The notes below the pieces were generated by a model, which was not told where the DNA came from, searched no databases, and was given only the letters and a program-made list of their open reading frames with translations. The translations under genes and the position numbers were made by a program. A stretch of 64,000 nucleotides of DNA from Thalassospira alkalitolerans. Its GTDB lineage: Bacteria; Pseudomonadota; Alphaproteobacteria; Rhodospirillales; Thalassospiraceae. Positions 52,691 to 61,031 of the stretch are shown here, piece by piece. The stretch spans positions 186,001 to 250,000 of the forward strand of contig NZ_JFKB01000007.1 in NCBI RefSeq assembly GCF_002115745.1, in the 5' to 3' direction. Position 1 is the stretch's first letter. Each line of letters opens with the position of its first letter.

Positions 52691-54148
52691 ATGTCCATGG
52701 TTATTCGTGGCGGAACCATCGTTACCGCCGATCTGACATATAAATCCGATATCCTGATCGAAGATGGCAAGATTGCCGCTATTGGCCAGAACCTGACCGG
52801 GGACAAGGTTATTGATGCCAACGGCTGCTATGTCATGCCCGGCGGGATTGATCCGCATACCCATCTTGAAATGCCTTTTATGGGCACATATTCCGAAGAC
52901 GATTTTGAAAGCGGCACCAAGGCCGCGGTTGCCGGTGGTACGACCATGGTGGTCGATTTCTGTCTGCCATCACCAAACCAATCGCTGCTTGAAGCGCTTC
53001 AGGCGTGGGACAATAAATCGACCAAGGCCGTTTGCGATTATTCGTTCCACATGGCGGTGACCTGGTGGGGCGAGCAGGTCTTTGACGAGATGAAAATTGT
53101 TGTCGAGGAAAAGGGTATCAACACCTTTAAGCATTTCATGGCCTATAAGGGCGCGTTGATGGTCGATGATGATGAAATGTTTGCATCGTTCTCGCGCTGT
53201 TCGGAACTGGGCGCGATGCCATTGGTGCATGCCGAAAACGGTGATGTGGTTGCCACCCTTCAGCAACGTTTGCTTGACGCGGGCAATAACGGACCCGAAG
53301 CCCATGCCTATTCCCGGCCTGTCGATGTCGAGGGCGAGGCTTGTAACCGTGCCATCATGATTGCCGATATGGCCAATGTGCCGCTTTATATCGTGCATGT
53401 GTCTTGCGAACCGGCCCACGAAGCCATCCGTCGGGCGCGTCAGAATGGTAAACGTGTGTTTGGTGAACCGCTGATCCAGCATCTGGTGCTTGATGAAAGC
53501 GAATATGCCAATGCAGATTGGGATCATGCCGCCCGTCGTGTGATGTCGCCACCTTTCCGCAACAAATCACATCAGGACAGCCTGTGGAATGGTCTGGCAT
53601 CGGGCAGCCTTCAGGTTGTTGCCACGGATCATTGCGCCTTTACCACCAAGCAAAAGCGTTTCGGGGTTGGTGATTTCACCAAAATCCCGAATGGTACGGG
53701 CGGTCTTGAAGACCGTATGCCGCTTTTGTGGACCTATGGGGTCAATACCGGTCGTTTGACGATGAATGAATTTGTCGCCGCGACCTCGACCAATATCGCA
53801 AAGATCCTGAATTGTTATCCGCGCAAAGGCGCGATCCTTGTCGGTGCGGATGCCGATCTGGTGGTATGGGACCCGAAAGCATCGAAAACCATTACGGCCG
53901 ATCATCAGCAATCAGCCATTGATTACAACGTGTTTGAAGGCCATGAAGTCACCGGCCTTCCGCGCTACACCATCAGCCGCGGCCGTATTGCCGCCGAAGA
54001 AGGCGTCGTCCTTGCCAAATGTGGGGACGGTGAATTTATTCGTCGGGATGCCTATCCTGCGGTGAATAAGGCGCTTTCCAAATGGAAAGAAATCACTGCG
54101 CCGCGCAAGGTTGAACGCAAAGCTGAAAATATGCCTGCCGGCGTCTGA
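52691..54148 (+). CDS. hydA: Dihydropyrimidinase / D-hydantoinase
   Basis: A 485-residue amidohydrolase that opens dihydrouracil or hydantoins to N-carbamoyl amino acids. Metal ligands H56 and H58 in GGIDPHTHLEMPF, the carboxylated lysine K153 in FKHFMAYKGALMV, and ATDHCAF with the catalytic aspartate are all visible. VAADADLVVWDPKASKTI-like C-terminal strands complete the composite domain. I chose ATG 52691, preceded by GGAGCC, over the frame opening at 52613. It is the second step of the pyrimidine route begun by PreTA. Confidence 0.94.
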   Translation: MSMVIRGGTIVTADLTYKSDILIEDGKIAAIGQNLTGDKVIDANGCYVMPGGIDPHTHLEMPFMGTYSEDDFESGTKAAVAGGTTMVVDFCLPSPNQSLLEALQAWDNKSTKAVCDYSFHMAVTWWGEQVFDEMKIVVEEKGINTFKHFMAYKGALMVDDDEMFASFSRCSELGAMPLVHAENGDVVATLQQRLLDAGNNGPEAHAYSRPVDVEGEACNRAIMIADMANVPLYIVHVSCEPAHEAIRRARQNGKRVFGEPLIQHLVLDESEYANADWDHAARRVMSPPFRNKSHQDSLWNGLASGSLQVVATDHCAFTTKQKRFGVGDFTKIPNGTGGLEDRMPLLWTYGVNTGRLTMNEFVAATSTNIAKILNCYPRKGAILVGADADLVVWDPKASKTITADHQQSAIDYNVFEGHEVTGLPRYTISRGRIAAEEGVVLAKCGDGEFIRRDAYPAVNKALSKWKEITAPRKVERKAENMPAGV

Positions 54149-54180
54149 TCGAAATCATCAGACAATTAAAACCAGACAAA

Positions 54181-54209
54181 CGGGCGGCTTTCGGGCCGCC
54201 CGTCTTGTT
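54181..54209 (+). terminator. Rho-independent terminator after dihydropyrimidinase
   Basis: CGGGCGGC (54181-54188) and GCCGCCCG (54195-54202) form an 8-bp stem with a 6-base loop, followed by TCTTGTTTT. Confidence 0.88.
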
Positions 54210-54364
54210 TTGCGACTGGTGGACACAGGGCGGGCGGTATTTGTCTGATGATTGTTGCGGTCACAGAAAAAGCAAAACCGTCATTGTCTTCGCGCTCCAT
54301 ATCGGCGAGAAGGAAAACAGGGCCAATTGTTGATAAATTCTTATCCATACAGACGGAACCTGCC

Positions 54365-55021
54365 GTGTCACAGCAACCCAATATACCCGTTATTCCCAAA
54401 GTCGCCGGTTTGATCCTTGCCGGGGGCAAGGGACAGCGCATGGGCGGGAACAAGCCGTTTCGCAAGCTCGCAGGCAGACCGTTGATCGCGCATGTTATCA
54501 ATGCCGCATCCCGGCAATGTGATCATCTGATGATTTCAAGTAATGAAGACGTATCGTTGTTTGCGGAATTTAGCCTGTTGGTCGTTGTTGACAAACCCGA
54601 ACCGGGGCAGGGGCCGTTGGGCGGTGTTTTGGGTGGATTATCCGCATTGCCCGCATTGCCCGATGGTGTTGACTGGCTGGCAACATTTCCGGTCGATTGC
54701 CCGATTGTGCCCGATGATATGGTTAGTCGGTTGATTGGCGCCGCAATTGATGCCGGTAAACCTGCGGCCTTTGCCAGCCATGTTGGGCGGGATCATTTTC
54801 TGTCGGCGGTCTGGCATCGGGATGCTGCCGAAATCATTGCGGGGCAATTGGCATCCGATGACCGCCGGGTGGGCGGTGCATTGCGCGCAGTCGGTGCGGT
54901 TGGGGTCGATTTTCCTGTCGGGGCGGGTCAAGCCGCACCTTTTACCAATATCAACACCCCGGATGATTTGACGGCGGTGGAGGCGGTTTTGGCCAGTCTG
55001 ATCGGTTTAGCTGATCGGTAA
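54365..55021 (+). CDS. mobA: Molybdenum cofactor guanylyltransferase MobA
   Basis: A 218-residue nucleotidyltransferase that attaches GMP to molybdopterin. LILAGGKGQRMGGNKPFRKLAGRPL is the MobA nucleotide-binding signature, and GQGPLGGVLGGLSAL and FPVDCPIVPDDM are the metal and guanine-specificity loops. The open frame reaches an ATG at 54248, but the first 39 residues are unlike MobA, so I start at GTG 54365. That choice is uncertain, as no strong ribosome-binding site supports either. It converges with the Sel1-repeat gene. Confidence 0.85.
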   Translation: MSQQPNIPVIPKVAGLILAGGKGQRMGGNKPFRKLAGRPLIAHVINAASRQCDHLMISSNEDVSLFAEFSLLVVVDKPEPGQGPLGGVLGGLSALPALPDGVDWLATFPVDCPIVPDDMVSRLIGAAIDAGKPAAFASHVGRDHFLSAVWHRDAAEIIAGQLASDDRRVGGALRAVGAVGVDFPVGAGQAAPFTNINTPDDLTAVEAVLASLIGLADR

Positions 55022-55027
55022 ACCTTT

Positions 55028-55903
55028 TTAGGGTTCGCGTATCGTGCAGGGCCGCCAAGGTTTCCAAGGTTTATACCCGGCAAAGAAATCAGCCAGGAAC
55101 TGATCAACATTGCTGCGGTTCTGCGCCCGTGCGGCCGGTTTAAGGTCTTCATCATACTGCGCACAGGTCTTTTCGACGGCCATACCGATTTCTTTCCAAT
55201 CGACATTGGCAGCATGGCCGGGCAGGCCGGATGCAATCGCACACCAGCCGACCGCTCCAACGCGGTCATCCTGTTCCCGTGATATTTCGGCCAGATAAGC
55301 CGCGGCACGCAGTTCCCCCATTTTTGCTGCTGCCGATAGATATTCAATGCGTTCGGCGTCATTTTCGGCAAAGCGGGTGGCAAGCAAGGTTGCTGCACGC
55401 GGATCGCCTTCGTCCCATGCCTTGGTCAGGAAATTACGCGCGGTGGTATCATCGCCTTGATCAATGGCATCAAGGGCAAGCCATAGCATGGCCTGAGTCT
55501 GGTTTTTCTGAGCTGCGATGGTGTAATGCAATTTGATATCGTTTTGGGCGCCATTTGTGGCTTCCAACCGGCGGGCGAGAACCATATTGGCATCGGGATG
55601 GCCGTTTTGGGCTGCGGCCTCCATCATCGTCCAGCCGCCCGGTTGATCTGTTGAAACGCCAATGCCGTTGATCATTTGACAAGACAGCAAATATTGCGCC
55701 GTTGCATTGCCCTGTTGGGCCAGCGGGGTAAATGTTTTGGCAGAATCTTCGAAATTGCCGTGACGATATGACGTCATGCCTTCGTCAAGCGGCGATGCTG
55801 CAATGGCGGTGGTTGCGGTTGCTATGCCGGTAAAGGCAATTGCCAGCCCAAGAAAAACAGCAATCGGGCTTGAAGGCCGTATTGTTTTAAAAGAATAAAT
55901 CAC
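55028..55903 (-). CDS. Sel1-repeat (tetratricopeptide-like) exported protein
   Basis: A roughly 291-residue protein. The start is likely GTG 55903, which gives the N-terminus IYSFKTIRPSSPIAVFLGLAIAFTGIATATTAIAA, an uncleaved anchor or signal peptide. After that, Sel1-like repeats follow: FEDSAKTFTPLAQQGNATAQYLLSCQMINGIGV, TMMEAAAQNGHPDANMVLARRLE and AKMGELRAAAYLAEIS. Such repeats mediate protein contacts. The open frame extends to 56065 but overlaps the glpV gene, so I rejected the extension. Function unknown. Confidence 0.7.
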   Translation of the reverse strand: MIYSFKTIRPSSPIAVFLGLAIAFTGIATATTAIAASPLDEGMTSYRHGNFEDSAKTFTPLAQQGNATAQYLLSCQMINGIGVSTDQPGGWTMMEAAAQNGHPDANMVLARRLEATNGAQNDIKLHYTIAAQKNQTQAMLWLALDAIDQGDDTTARNFLTKAWDEGDPRAATLLATRFAENDAERIEYLSAAAKMGELRAAAYLAEISREQDDRVGAVGWCAIASGLPGHAANVDWKEIGMAVEKTCAQYDEDLKPAARAQNRSNVDQFLADFFAGYKPWKPWRPCTIREP

Positions 55904-56040
55904 GTCTGCCCCACAGGATAAGCCCCGTTTATCGGGGACGATTTTATATGTGCGAAATGGTGTTTTGGAAAAATTGCTAAAACAGAAATCAGATGGGACG
56001 GCCGGGAACGATAAATGCCCCCGGCACCCCCAGTGGGCCG

Positions 56041-57795
56041 TTACTTGACGCGGCCCGCACGCCATGCCGCGATCAGATCGTCATATTTGACGGTCTCACC
56101 CTGCGGCTTTTCGTTGGCGAGTTTTGGTTTCGGTGCGCCCGGCTGGTCGAACCAGTATTGGGCATCCCGTTCTTCGTTCAGTTTCGGTGCACAATCGCCA
56201 CCGATACCTGCACGTTCCAGACGTTGCATAACTTTGTCCATGGCGCTGGCAAGATTGTCCATGGCTTCTTGCGGGGTCCGTTCGCCGGTCACAGCTTCGG
56301 CAACGTTCTGCCACCAGAGCTGCGCCAGTTTCGGGTAATCGGGAACGTTGGTGCCGGTCGGCGACCAGGAAACACGTGCCGGACTGCGATAGAACTCGAC
56401 CAGACCACCCCACTGCGGAGCGATGTCGGTCATGGCCTGAGTATCCAGGTCAGACTGACGGATCGGGGTCAGACCGGTCAGGGTCTTTTTAAGCGACGTG
56501 GTTTTTGCTGTTACGAATTGCGCATAAAGCCATGCTGCCTGACGACGTTCTGGCGGGGTCGACTTCATCAAGGTCCAGGAACCCACATCCTGATAGCCAA
56601 GCTTCATGCCTTCTTCCCAGTACGGGCCATGCGGGGACGGCGCCATACGCCATTTCGGCGTGCCATCTTCGTTCACAACCGGGATACCTTCTTTGACCAT
56701 ATCGGCGGTAAAGGTAGTGTACCAGAAGATCTGTTGGGCGATTTGGCCCTGTGCCGGAACCGGACCGGCTTCGCCAAAGGTCATGCCTGCGGCTTCTGCC
56801 GGGGCATAGGCTTTGAGCCAGTCGATGTATTTGGTCAGCGAGTAAACAGCCGCCGGGCCGTTTGCCGCACCACCGCGTGTTACACTGGAACCTGCCGGTG
56901 CGCAGCCTTCAACACGGATACCCCATTCATCAACCGGAAGACCGTTCGGGATGCCTTTGTCGCCAGCGCCAGCCATCGAAAGCCATGCGTCGGTGAAGCG
57001 CCACCCCAAAGACGGGTCTTTTTTGCCATAGTCCATGTGACCATAGACTTTTTTACCGTCGATTTCTTTGACGTCATTGGTAAAGAATTCGGCGATGTCT
57101 TCATAGGCCGACCAGTTGACCGGAACGCCCAAGTCATAGCCGAACTTGTCTTTGAACTGCTTTTGCAGGTCTGCGCGCTGGAACCAGTCATAACGGAACC
57201 AGTAAAGGTTCGCGAACTGTTGGTCCGGAAGCTGATAAAGCTTGCCATCCGGGCCCGTGGTAAAGGACAGACCGATGAAATCTTCAAGGTCAAGCGTTGG
57301 CGATGTAACCGCCTTGCCTTCGCCAGCCATGAAATCGGTCAGCGGAATAACCGCATCGTAACGCGAATGCGTGCCGATCAGGTCAGAGTCATTGATGTAG
57401 GCGTCATAGATGTTGCGGCCAGATTGCATCTGGGTCTGCAACTTTTCGATTACGTCGCCTTCACCGATCAGGTCATGGGTCAGCTTGATCCCGGTGATTT
57501 CCGAGAAGGCCTTTGCCAGAACCTTGCTTTCGTATTCATGCGTGGTGATGGTTTCCGACACCACGTTGATTTCCATGCCGCGGAACGGCTCGGCTGCTTT
57601 GATGAACCAATCAAGTTCGGCCATCTGGGCATCTTTGTTCAGGCTCGACGGCTGGAATTCGCTATCGATCCATTTTTTTGCCGCGTCGGTGTATTGGTCT
57701 GCCGATGCCGGATTGGCAAAGACGGCAAGACCAAGTGCAACCGCAACTGCACTGCCTTTGATTATGGCAGAGGAGCCTTTGGCTTTGACGATCAT
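56041..57795 (-). CDS. glpV: Glycerol ABC transporter substrate-binding protein GlpV
   Basis: A 584-residue binding protein with a signal peptide ending at ANPASADQY. This is long for a family 1 sugar-binding protein and matches the large GlpV of rhizobial glycerol transporters. NIYDAYINDSDLIGTHSRYDAVIPLTDFMAGEGK, LYWFRYDWFQRADLQ and GPVPAQGQIAQQIFWYTTF are visible conserved blocks. It is the last gene of the minus-strand glp operon. The preceding 138-bp gap has two hairpins that may stabilise its message. Confidence 0.85.
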   Translation of the reverse strand: MIVKAKGSSAIIKGSAVAVALGLAVFANPASADQYTDAAKKWIDSEFQPSSLNKDAQMAELDWFIKAAEPFRGMEINVVSETITTHEYESKVLAKAFSEITGIKLTHDLIGEGDVIEKLQTQMQSGRNIYDAYINDSDLIGTHSRYDAVIPLTDFMAGEGKAVTSPTLDLEDFIGLSFTTGPDGKLYQLPDQQFANLYWFRYDWFQRADLQKQFKDKFGYDLGVPVNWSAYEDIAEFFTNDVKEIDGKKVYGHMDYGKKDPSLGWRFTDAWLSMAGAGDKGIPNGLPVDEWGIRVEGCAPAGSSVTRGGAANGPAAVYSLTKYIDWLKAYAPAEAAGMTFGEAGPVPAQGQIAQQIFWYTTFTADMVKEGIPVVNEDGTPKWRMAPSPHGPYWEEGMKLGYQDVGSWTLMKSTPPERRQAAWLYAQFVTAKTTSLKKTLTGLTPIRQSDLDTQAMTDIAPQWGGLVEFYRSPARVSWSPTGTNVPDYPKLAQLWWQNVAEAVTGERTPQEAMDNLASAMDKVMQRLERAGIGGDCAPKLNEERDAQYWFDQPGAPKPKLANEKPQGETVKYDDLIAAWRAGRVK

Positions 57796-57842
57796 ATCGT
57801 TCCTCCCTGGTTGTCTTCCTTTGAGTTTCCGGAAAAATCCGG

Positions 57843-57919
57843 TTTGCCAGAACAGGGGAAGACCGATACCCGGTCTGGCAAATGGTGAACAGGAATGACC
57901 GGGCAGTAGGACACCCGGC
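57843..57919. repeat. Intercistronic hairpins between glpU and glpV
   Basis: TTTGCCAG (57843-57850) pairs with CTGGCAAA (57875-57882), enclosing a second hairpin GACCG/CGGTC (57861-57865 and 57871-57875). CCGGG (57899-57903) pairs with CCCGG (57914-57918). These lie in the largest gap of the glp operon, 48-124 bp before glpV. Confidence 0.45.
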
Positions 57920-57933
57920 TATTCTTTGATTTT

Positions 57934-58206
57934 CTAACCCCAGCGCATCACAAGAAAGAGCCACACAAGGGCGATGATTGAGGCGATCCAAATGCTGGCG
58001 TCACTAACGACCATAAAGCCAAGATGGATATAAGCCGCACCAAGCAAACTGATAAAAAGGCGATCCCCGCGTGTTGTTTCCAGCGGCAAAAAGCCACGGC
58101 GCGGAATTGTCGGTGAAATTGCCTGCCAAATTCCCATCCCGATCAGCGTCAGAAAGATGCAGGTGAAGAACACGGCGGTAATCGGGGTCCAGGCCATCCA
58201 AGTCAT
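57934..58206 (-). CDS. glpU: Small membrane protein of the glycerol transporter operon (DUF2160, GlpU-like)
   Basis: A 90-residue protein with three hydrophobic segments: MAWTPITAVFFTCIFLTLIGMGIW, FISLLGAAYIHLGFMVV and IWIASIIALVWLFLVMRW. The family (DUF2160) is found between the glpQ permease and glpV genes of rhizobial operons. Its role in transport is not established. It starts 25 bp after the glpQ stop. Confidence 0.8.
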   Translation of the reverse strand: MTWMAWTPITAVFFTCIFLTLIGMGIWQAISPTIPRRGFLPLETTRGDRLFISLLGAAYIHLGFMVVSDASIWIASIIALVWLFLVMRWG

Positions 58207-58231
58207 TGTTTTATTCCTTCCTGTTTTCCGA

Positions 58232-59035
58232 TTACACGCGGCCCATCGCGAAGCCTTTGGCGATGTAGTTGCGAACGAACCAGATCACCAACGCACCCGG
58301 CACGATTGTCAGAACACCTGCTGCCGCCAGAACACCCCAATCAAGTCCCGATGCCGAAACAGTACGGGTCATCGTCGCCACAATCGGTTTGGCATTAACC
58401 GATGTCAGGGTGCGGGCCAGCAACAGTTCAACCCAGCTGAACATGAAGCAGAAGAAGGCCGTCACACCGATGCCTGAACGGATCAGCGGAATGAAGATGG
58501 TGGTAAAGAAGCGCGGGAAGGAATAACCGTCGATATAGGCCGTTTCGTCGATTTCCTTGGGGATACCCGACATGAAGCCTTCGAGGATCCAAACCGCAAG
58601 CGGCACGTTAAACAGGCAATGTGCAAGGGCAACCGCGATATGGGTATCAAATAGACCGACACTTGAATAAAGCTGGAAAAACGGCAGCAGGAAAACAGCC
58701 GGTGGTGCCATGCGGTTGGTCAAAAGCCAGAAGAACAGATGCTTGTCGCCGGTAAAGTTATAGCGCGAAAATGCATAGGCAGCAGGCAATGCCACCAGAA
58801 GCGAGATCACAACGTTGATCCCGACGTAAATCATCGAGTTGATATAGCCCGAATACCATGCCGGATCGGTCAGGATGGTCGCATAGTTTGCCAGTGTCGG
58901 ATTGTCGGGAAACAGGGTCATAGCGCCCAGGATTTCGGTATTGGTCTTGATCGACATGTTGAACAGCCAATAAATCGGCAGCAACAGGAACACGATATAG
59001 ACAAGAAGTGCGATATGACGTTTTTGGAACCGCAT
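58232..59035 (-). CDS. glpQ: Glycerol ABC transporter permease GlpQ
   Basis: A 267-residue permease with about six helices and an EAA loop IDETAYIDGYSFPRFFTTIFIPLIRSGI. The first segment is HIALLVYIVFLLLPIYWLFNMSI. It begins one base after the glpP stop, and the operon order S-T-P-Q-U-V matches rhizobial glycerol operons. Confidence 0.88.
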   Translation of the reverse strand: MRFQKRHIALLVYIVFLLLPIYWLFNMSIKTNTEILGAMTLFPDNPTLANYATILTDPAWYSGYINSMIYVGINVVISLLVALPAAYAFSRYNFTGDKHLFFWLLTNRMAPPAVFLLPFFQLYSSVGLFDTHIAVALAHCLFNVPLAVWILEGFMSGIPKEIDETAYIDGYSFPRFFTTIFIPLIRSGIGVTAFFCFMFSWVELLLARTLTSVNAKPIVATMTRTVSASGLDWGVLAAAGVLTIVPGALVIWFVRNYIAKGFAMGRV

Positions 59036-59036
59036 T

Positions 59037-59909
59037 TTATTGTTCCTCCCGCTTTCCGGCGTTCATCACGACGGTATAGAAAACCCAGCAAACCAGTAAA
59101 ATGATCAGGAAATAGATCAGCGAGAATGCGGCCGCCGGACCAAGATCGAACTGACCGACTGCAACAGTCACCAAAAACTGGCTGAGGAATGTGGTGGCAG
59201 TACCCGGTCCGCCGCCCGTCAGGACGAAGGGTTCGGTATAGATCATGAAACTGTCCATAAAGCGCAGCAGGACACCGATCACGAGGACTGATTGCATTTT
59301 TGGTAACTGGATGAACCGGAACACGGCCCAGTTCGATGCGCCGTCAATCTTTGCCGCCTGATAATAGGCGTCCGGGATCGACCGCAGCCCCGCATAGCAC
59401 AGCAGAACAATCAGGCTGGTCCAATGCCAGATATCCATGACAAGTACGGTGACCCAGGCATCCATTGGGTTCTGGCTATAATTATAATCCATCCCGAGCA
59501 GGTTCAGCGTATAGCCGCCAAGCCCGATATCCGCACGGCCAAAGATTTGCCAGATGGTGCCGACAACGTTCCATGGAATAAGCAGCGGCAGAGCCAAAAG
59601 AACCATGCAGGCCGACACACCCCAACCCTTGCGCGGCAGGGTAAGCGCGATGCCGATGCCCAGCGGAACTTCAATAAACAGGACGCTGCCGGTATAGACG
59701 ATCTGACGGATCAGGGCATCATGCAGGCGACTGTCTTCAAGAACCTGACGGAACCAGTCCGTACCGACAAAGAAGCGCGTTTGCGGATCGAAAATATCCT
59801 GAACCGAATAGTTCACCACCGTCATCAACGGGATGATCGCGCTAATCGCGACGATAAAGAAGACCGGCAGGACGAGGAACCATGCCTTGTTATTGGTAAT
59901 CTTGTTCAT
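59037..59909 (-). CDS. glpP: Glycerol ABC transporter permease GlpP
   Basis: A 290-residue permease; I chose the ATG at 59909 (MNKITNNKAWFLVLPVFFIV), 13 bp after the glpT stop, over the frame opening at 60017, whose first 36 residues are not membrane-like. The EAA loop is YYQAAKIDGASNWAVFRFIQLPKMQSVL. It pairs with GlpQ. Confidence 0.88.
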   Translation of the reverse strand: MNKITNNKAWFLVLPVFFIVAISAIIPLMTVVNYSVQDIFDPQTRFFVGTDWFRQVLEDSRLHDALIRQIVYTGSVLFIEVPLGIGIALTLPRKGWGVSACMVLLALPLLIPWNVVGTIWQIFGRADIGLGGYTLNLLGMDYNYSQNPMDAWVTVLVMDIWHWTSLIVLLCYAGLRSIPDAYYQAAKIDGASNWAVFRFIQLPKMQSVLVIGVLLRFMDSFMIYTEPFVLTGGGPGTATTFLSQFLVTVAVGQFDLGPAAAFSLIYFLIILLVCWVFYTVVMNAGKREEQ

Positions 59910-59922
59910 TTCCCCATCCCCC

Positions 59923-61017
59923 TCATGCGACCAGCTGACTGTCGGCGTAAAGCTTGGTCCATTTCGGTGCAAACCGAAGGATACCGCTTTGGCCGTGGAT
60001 CTGTTGATCTTCGCCAATCTTGACCTTCAGTTCGGCATTGCCGAACCGGGTGGTCGCGATTTTATATTGGCCGAGGTCTTCGACCTTGATGATATTGACC
60101 TCGATTCCGTCGTCGCCTTCGGTGCTGTTATCGGTGTCGATGCGCAGGAATTCGGGACGAATGCCAAGTTCAATCGGGCCTGATGCCTTGGAAATGGCAT
60201 TCATGTGGTGATCGGAAAGGGCGATGCGTTTACCATCGATCCAGGCCGCACCGGCATCGATATTGCACGGTAAGATGTTCATGCCCGGGCTGCCGATGAA
60301 ATAACCGACAAAGGTATGGGCCGGATTTTCAAACAGTTCCTGCGGAGTGCCCAATTGCACGACCTTGCCGCCATACATGACAACGACCTTGTCGGCAAAG
60401 GTCAGGGCTTCGACCTGATCATGGGTGACATAAACCATGGTCGGGCGCAGTTTGTTGTGAATTTCCTTTAATTTGCGGCGTAATACCCATTTCAGATGCG
60501 GGTCGATCACGGTCAGTGGCTCATCAAACAGGATGGCCGACACATCATCGCGCACAAGACCACGACCAAGCGAGATGGTTTGTTTTTCATCGGCGCCAAG
60601 GCCGCGCGCTTTTTGCTTTAGCTTTCCGGTAAGATCAAGCATCTCGGCGATTTCACGAACCCGTTCGTCAACCCGTTTGGGATCAACACCACGGTTGCGC
60701 AGGGGAAAGGCAAGGTTTTCATAAACCGTCATGGTGTCGTAGATGACCGGGAACTGGAAAACCTGTGCGATATTGCGTTCTTCGGGCGCCAAATTGGTAA
60801 CATCCTTGCCGTCAAACAGGACTTGTCCCTCGGACGGTGCCAGAAGCCCGGAAATGATATTAAGCAATGTGGTCTTGCCACAGCCTGATGGCCCCAAAAG
60901 GGCATAGGCACCGCCATCTTCCCAGACATGTTCCATCCGGCGAAGGGCATAGTCTTCGTCCGATTTGGGATCGGGAAAGTATGAATGCGCAAGGTTTTTA
61001 AGATCGATACGTGCCAT
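59923..61017 (-). CDS. glpT: Glycerol ABC transporter ATPase GlpT (degenerate signature motif)
   Basis: A 364-residue MalK-like ATPase. Walker A GPSGCGKTT (42-50), Q-loop, Walker B AILFDEP and switch H199 (THDQVEA) are intact. The signature LSGGQ is replaced by LGADEKQ (140-146), so this subunit cannot form a normal signature contact with the partner's ATP. The C-terminal half is a TOBE-like regulatory domain. It lies 14 bp after glpS. Together with GlpS it forms an asymmetric pair. Confidence 0.9.
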   Translation of the reverse strand: MARIDLKNLAHSYFPDPKSDEDYALRRMEHVWEDGGAYALLGPSGCGKTTLLNIISGLLAPSEGQVLFDGKDVTNLAPEERNIAQVFQFPVIYDTMTVYENLAFPLRNRGVDPKRVDERVREIAEMLDLTGKLKQKARGLGADEKQTISLGRGLVRDDVSAILFDEPLTVIDPHLKWVLRRKLKEIHNKLRPTMVYVTHDQVEALTFADKVVVMYGGKVVQLGTPQELFENPAHTFVGYFIGSPGMNILPCNIDAGAAWIDGKRIALSDHHMNAISKASGPIELGIRPEFLRIDTDNSTEGDDGIEVNIIKVEDLGQYKIATTRFGNAELKVKIGEDQQIHGQSGILRFAPKWTKLYADSQLVA

Positions 61018-61031
61018 TTTAATTCATTCCC

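Noticed and set aside
55993-57888. A 631-codon plus-strand open frame
   Set aside because: It runs antisense to glpV, whose product has clear binding-protein features, and its translation looks like reversed high-GC coding sequence with no domain or ribosome-binding site.
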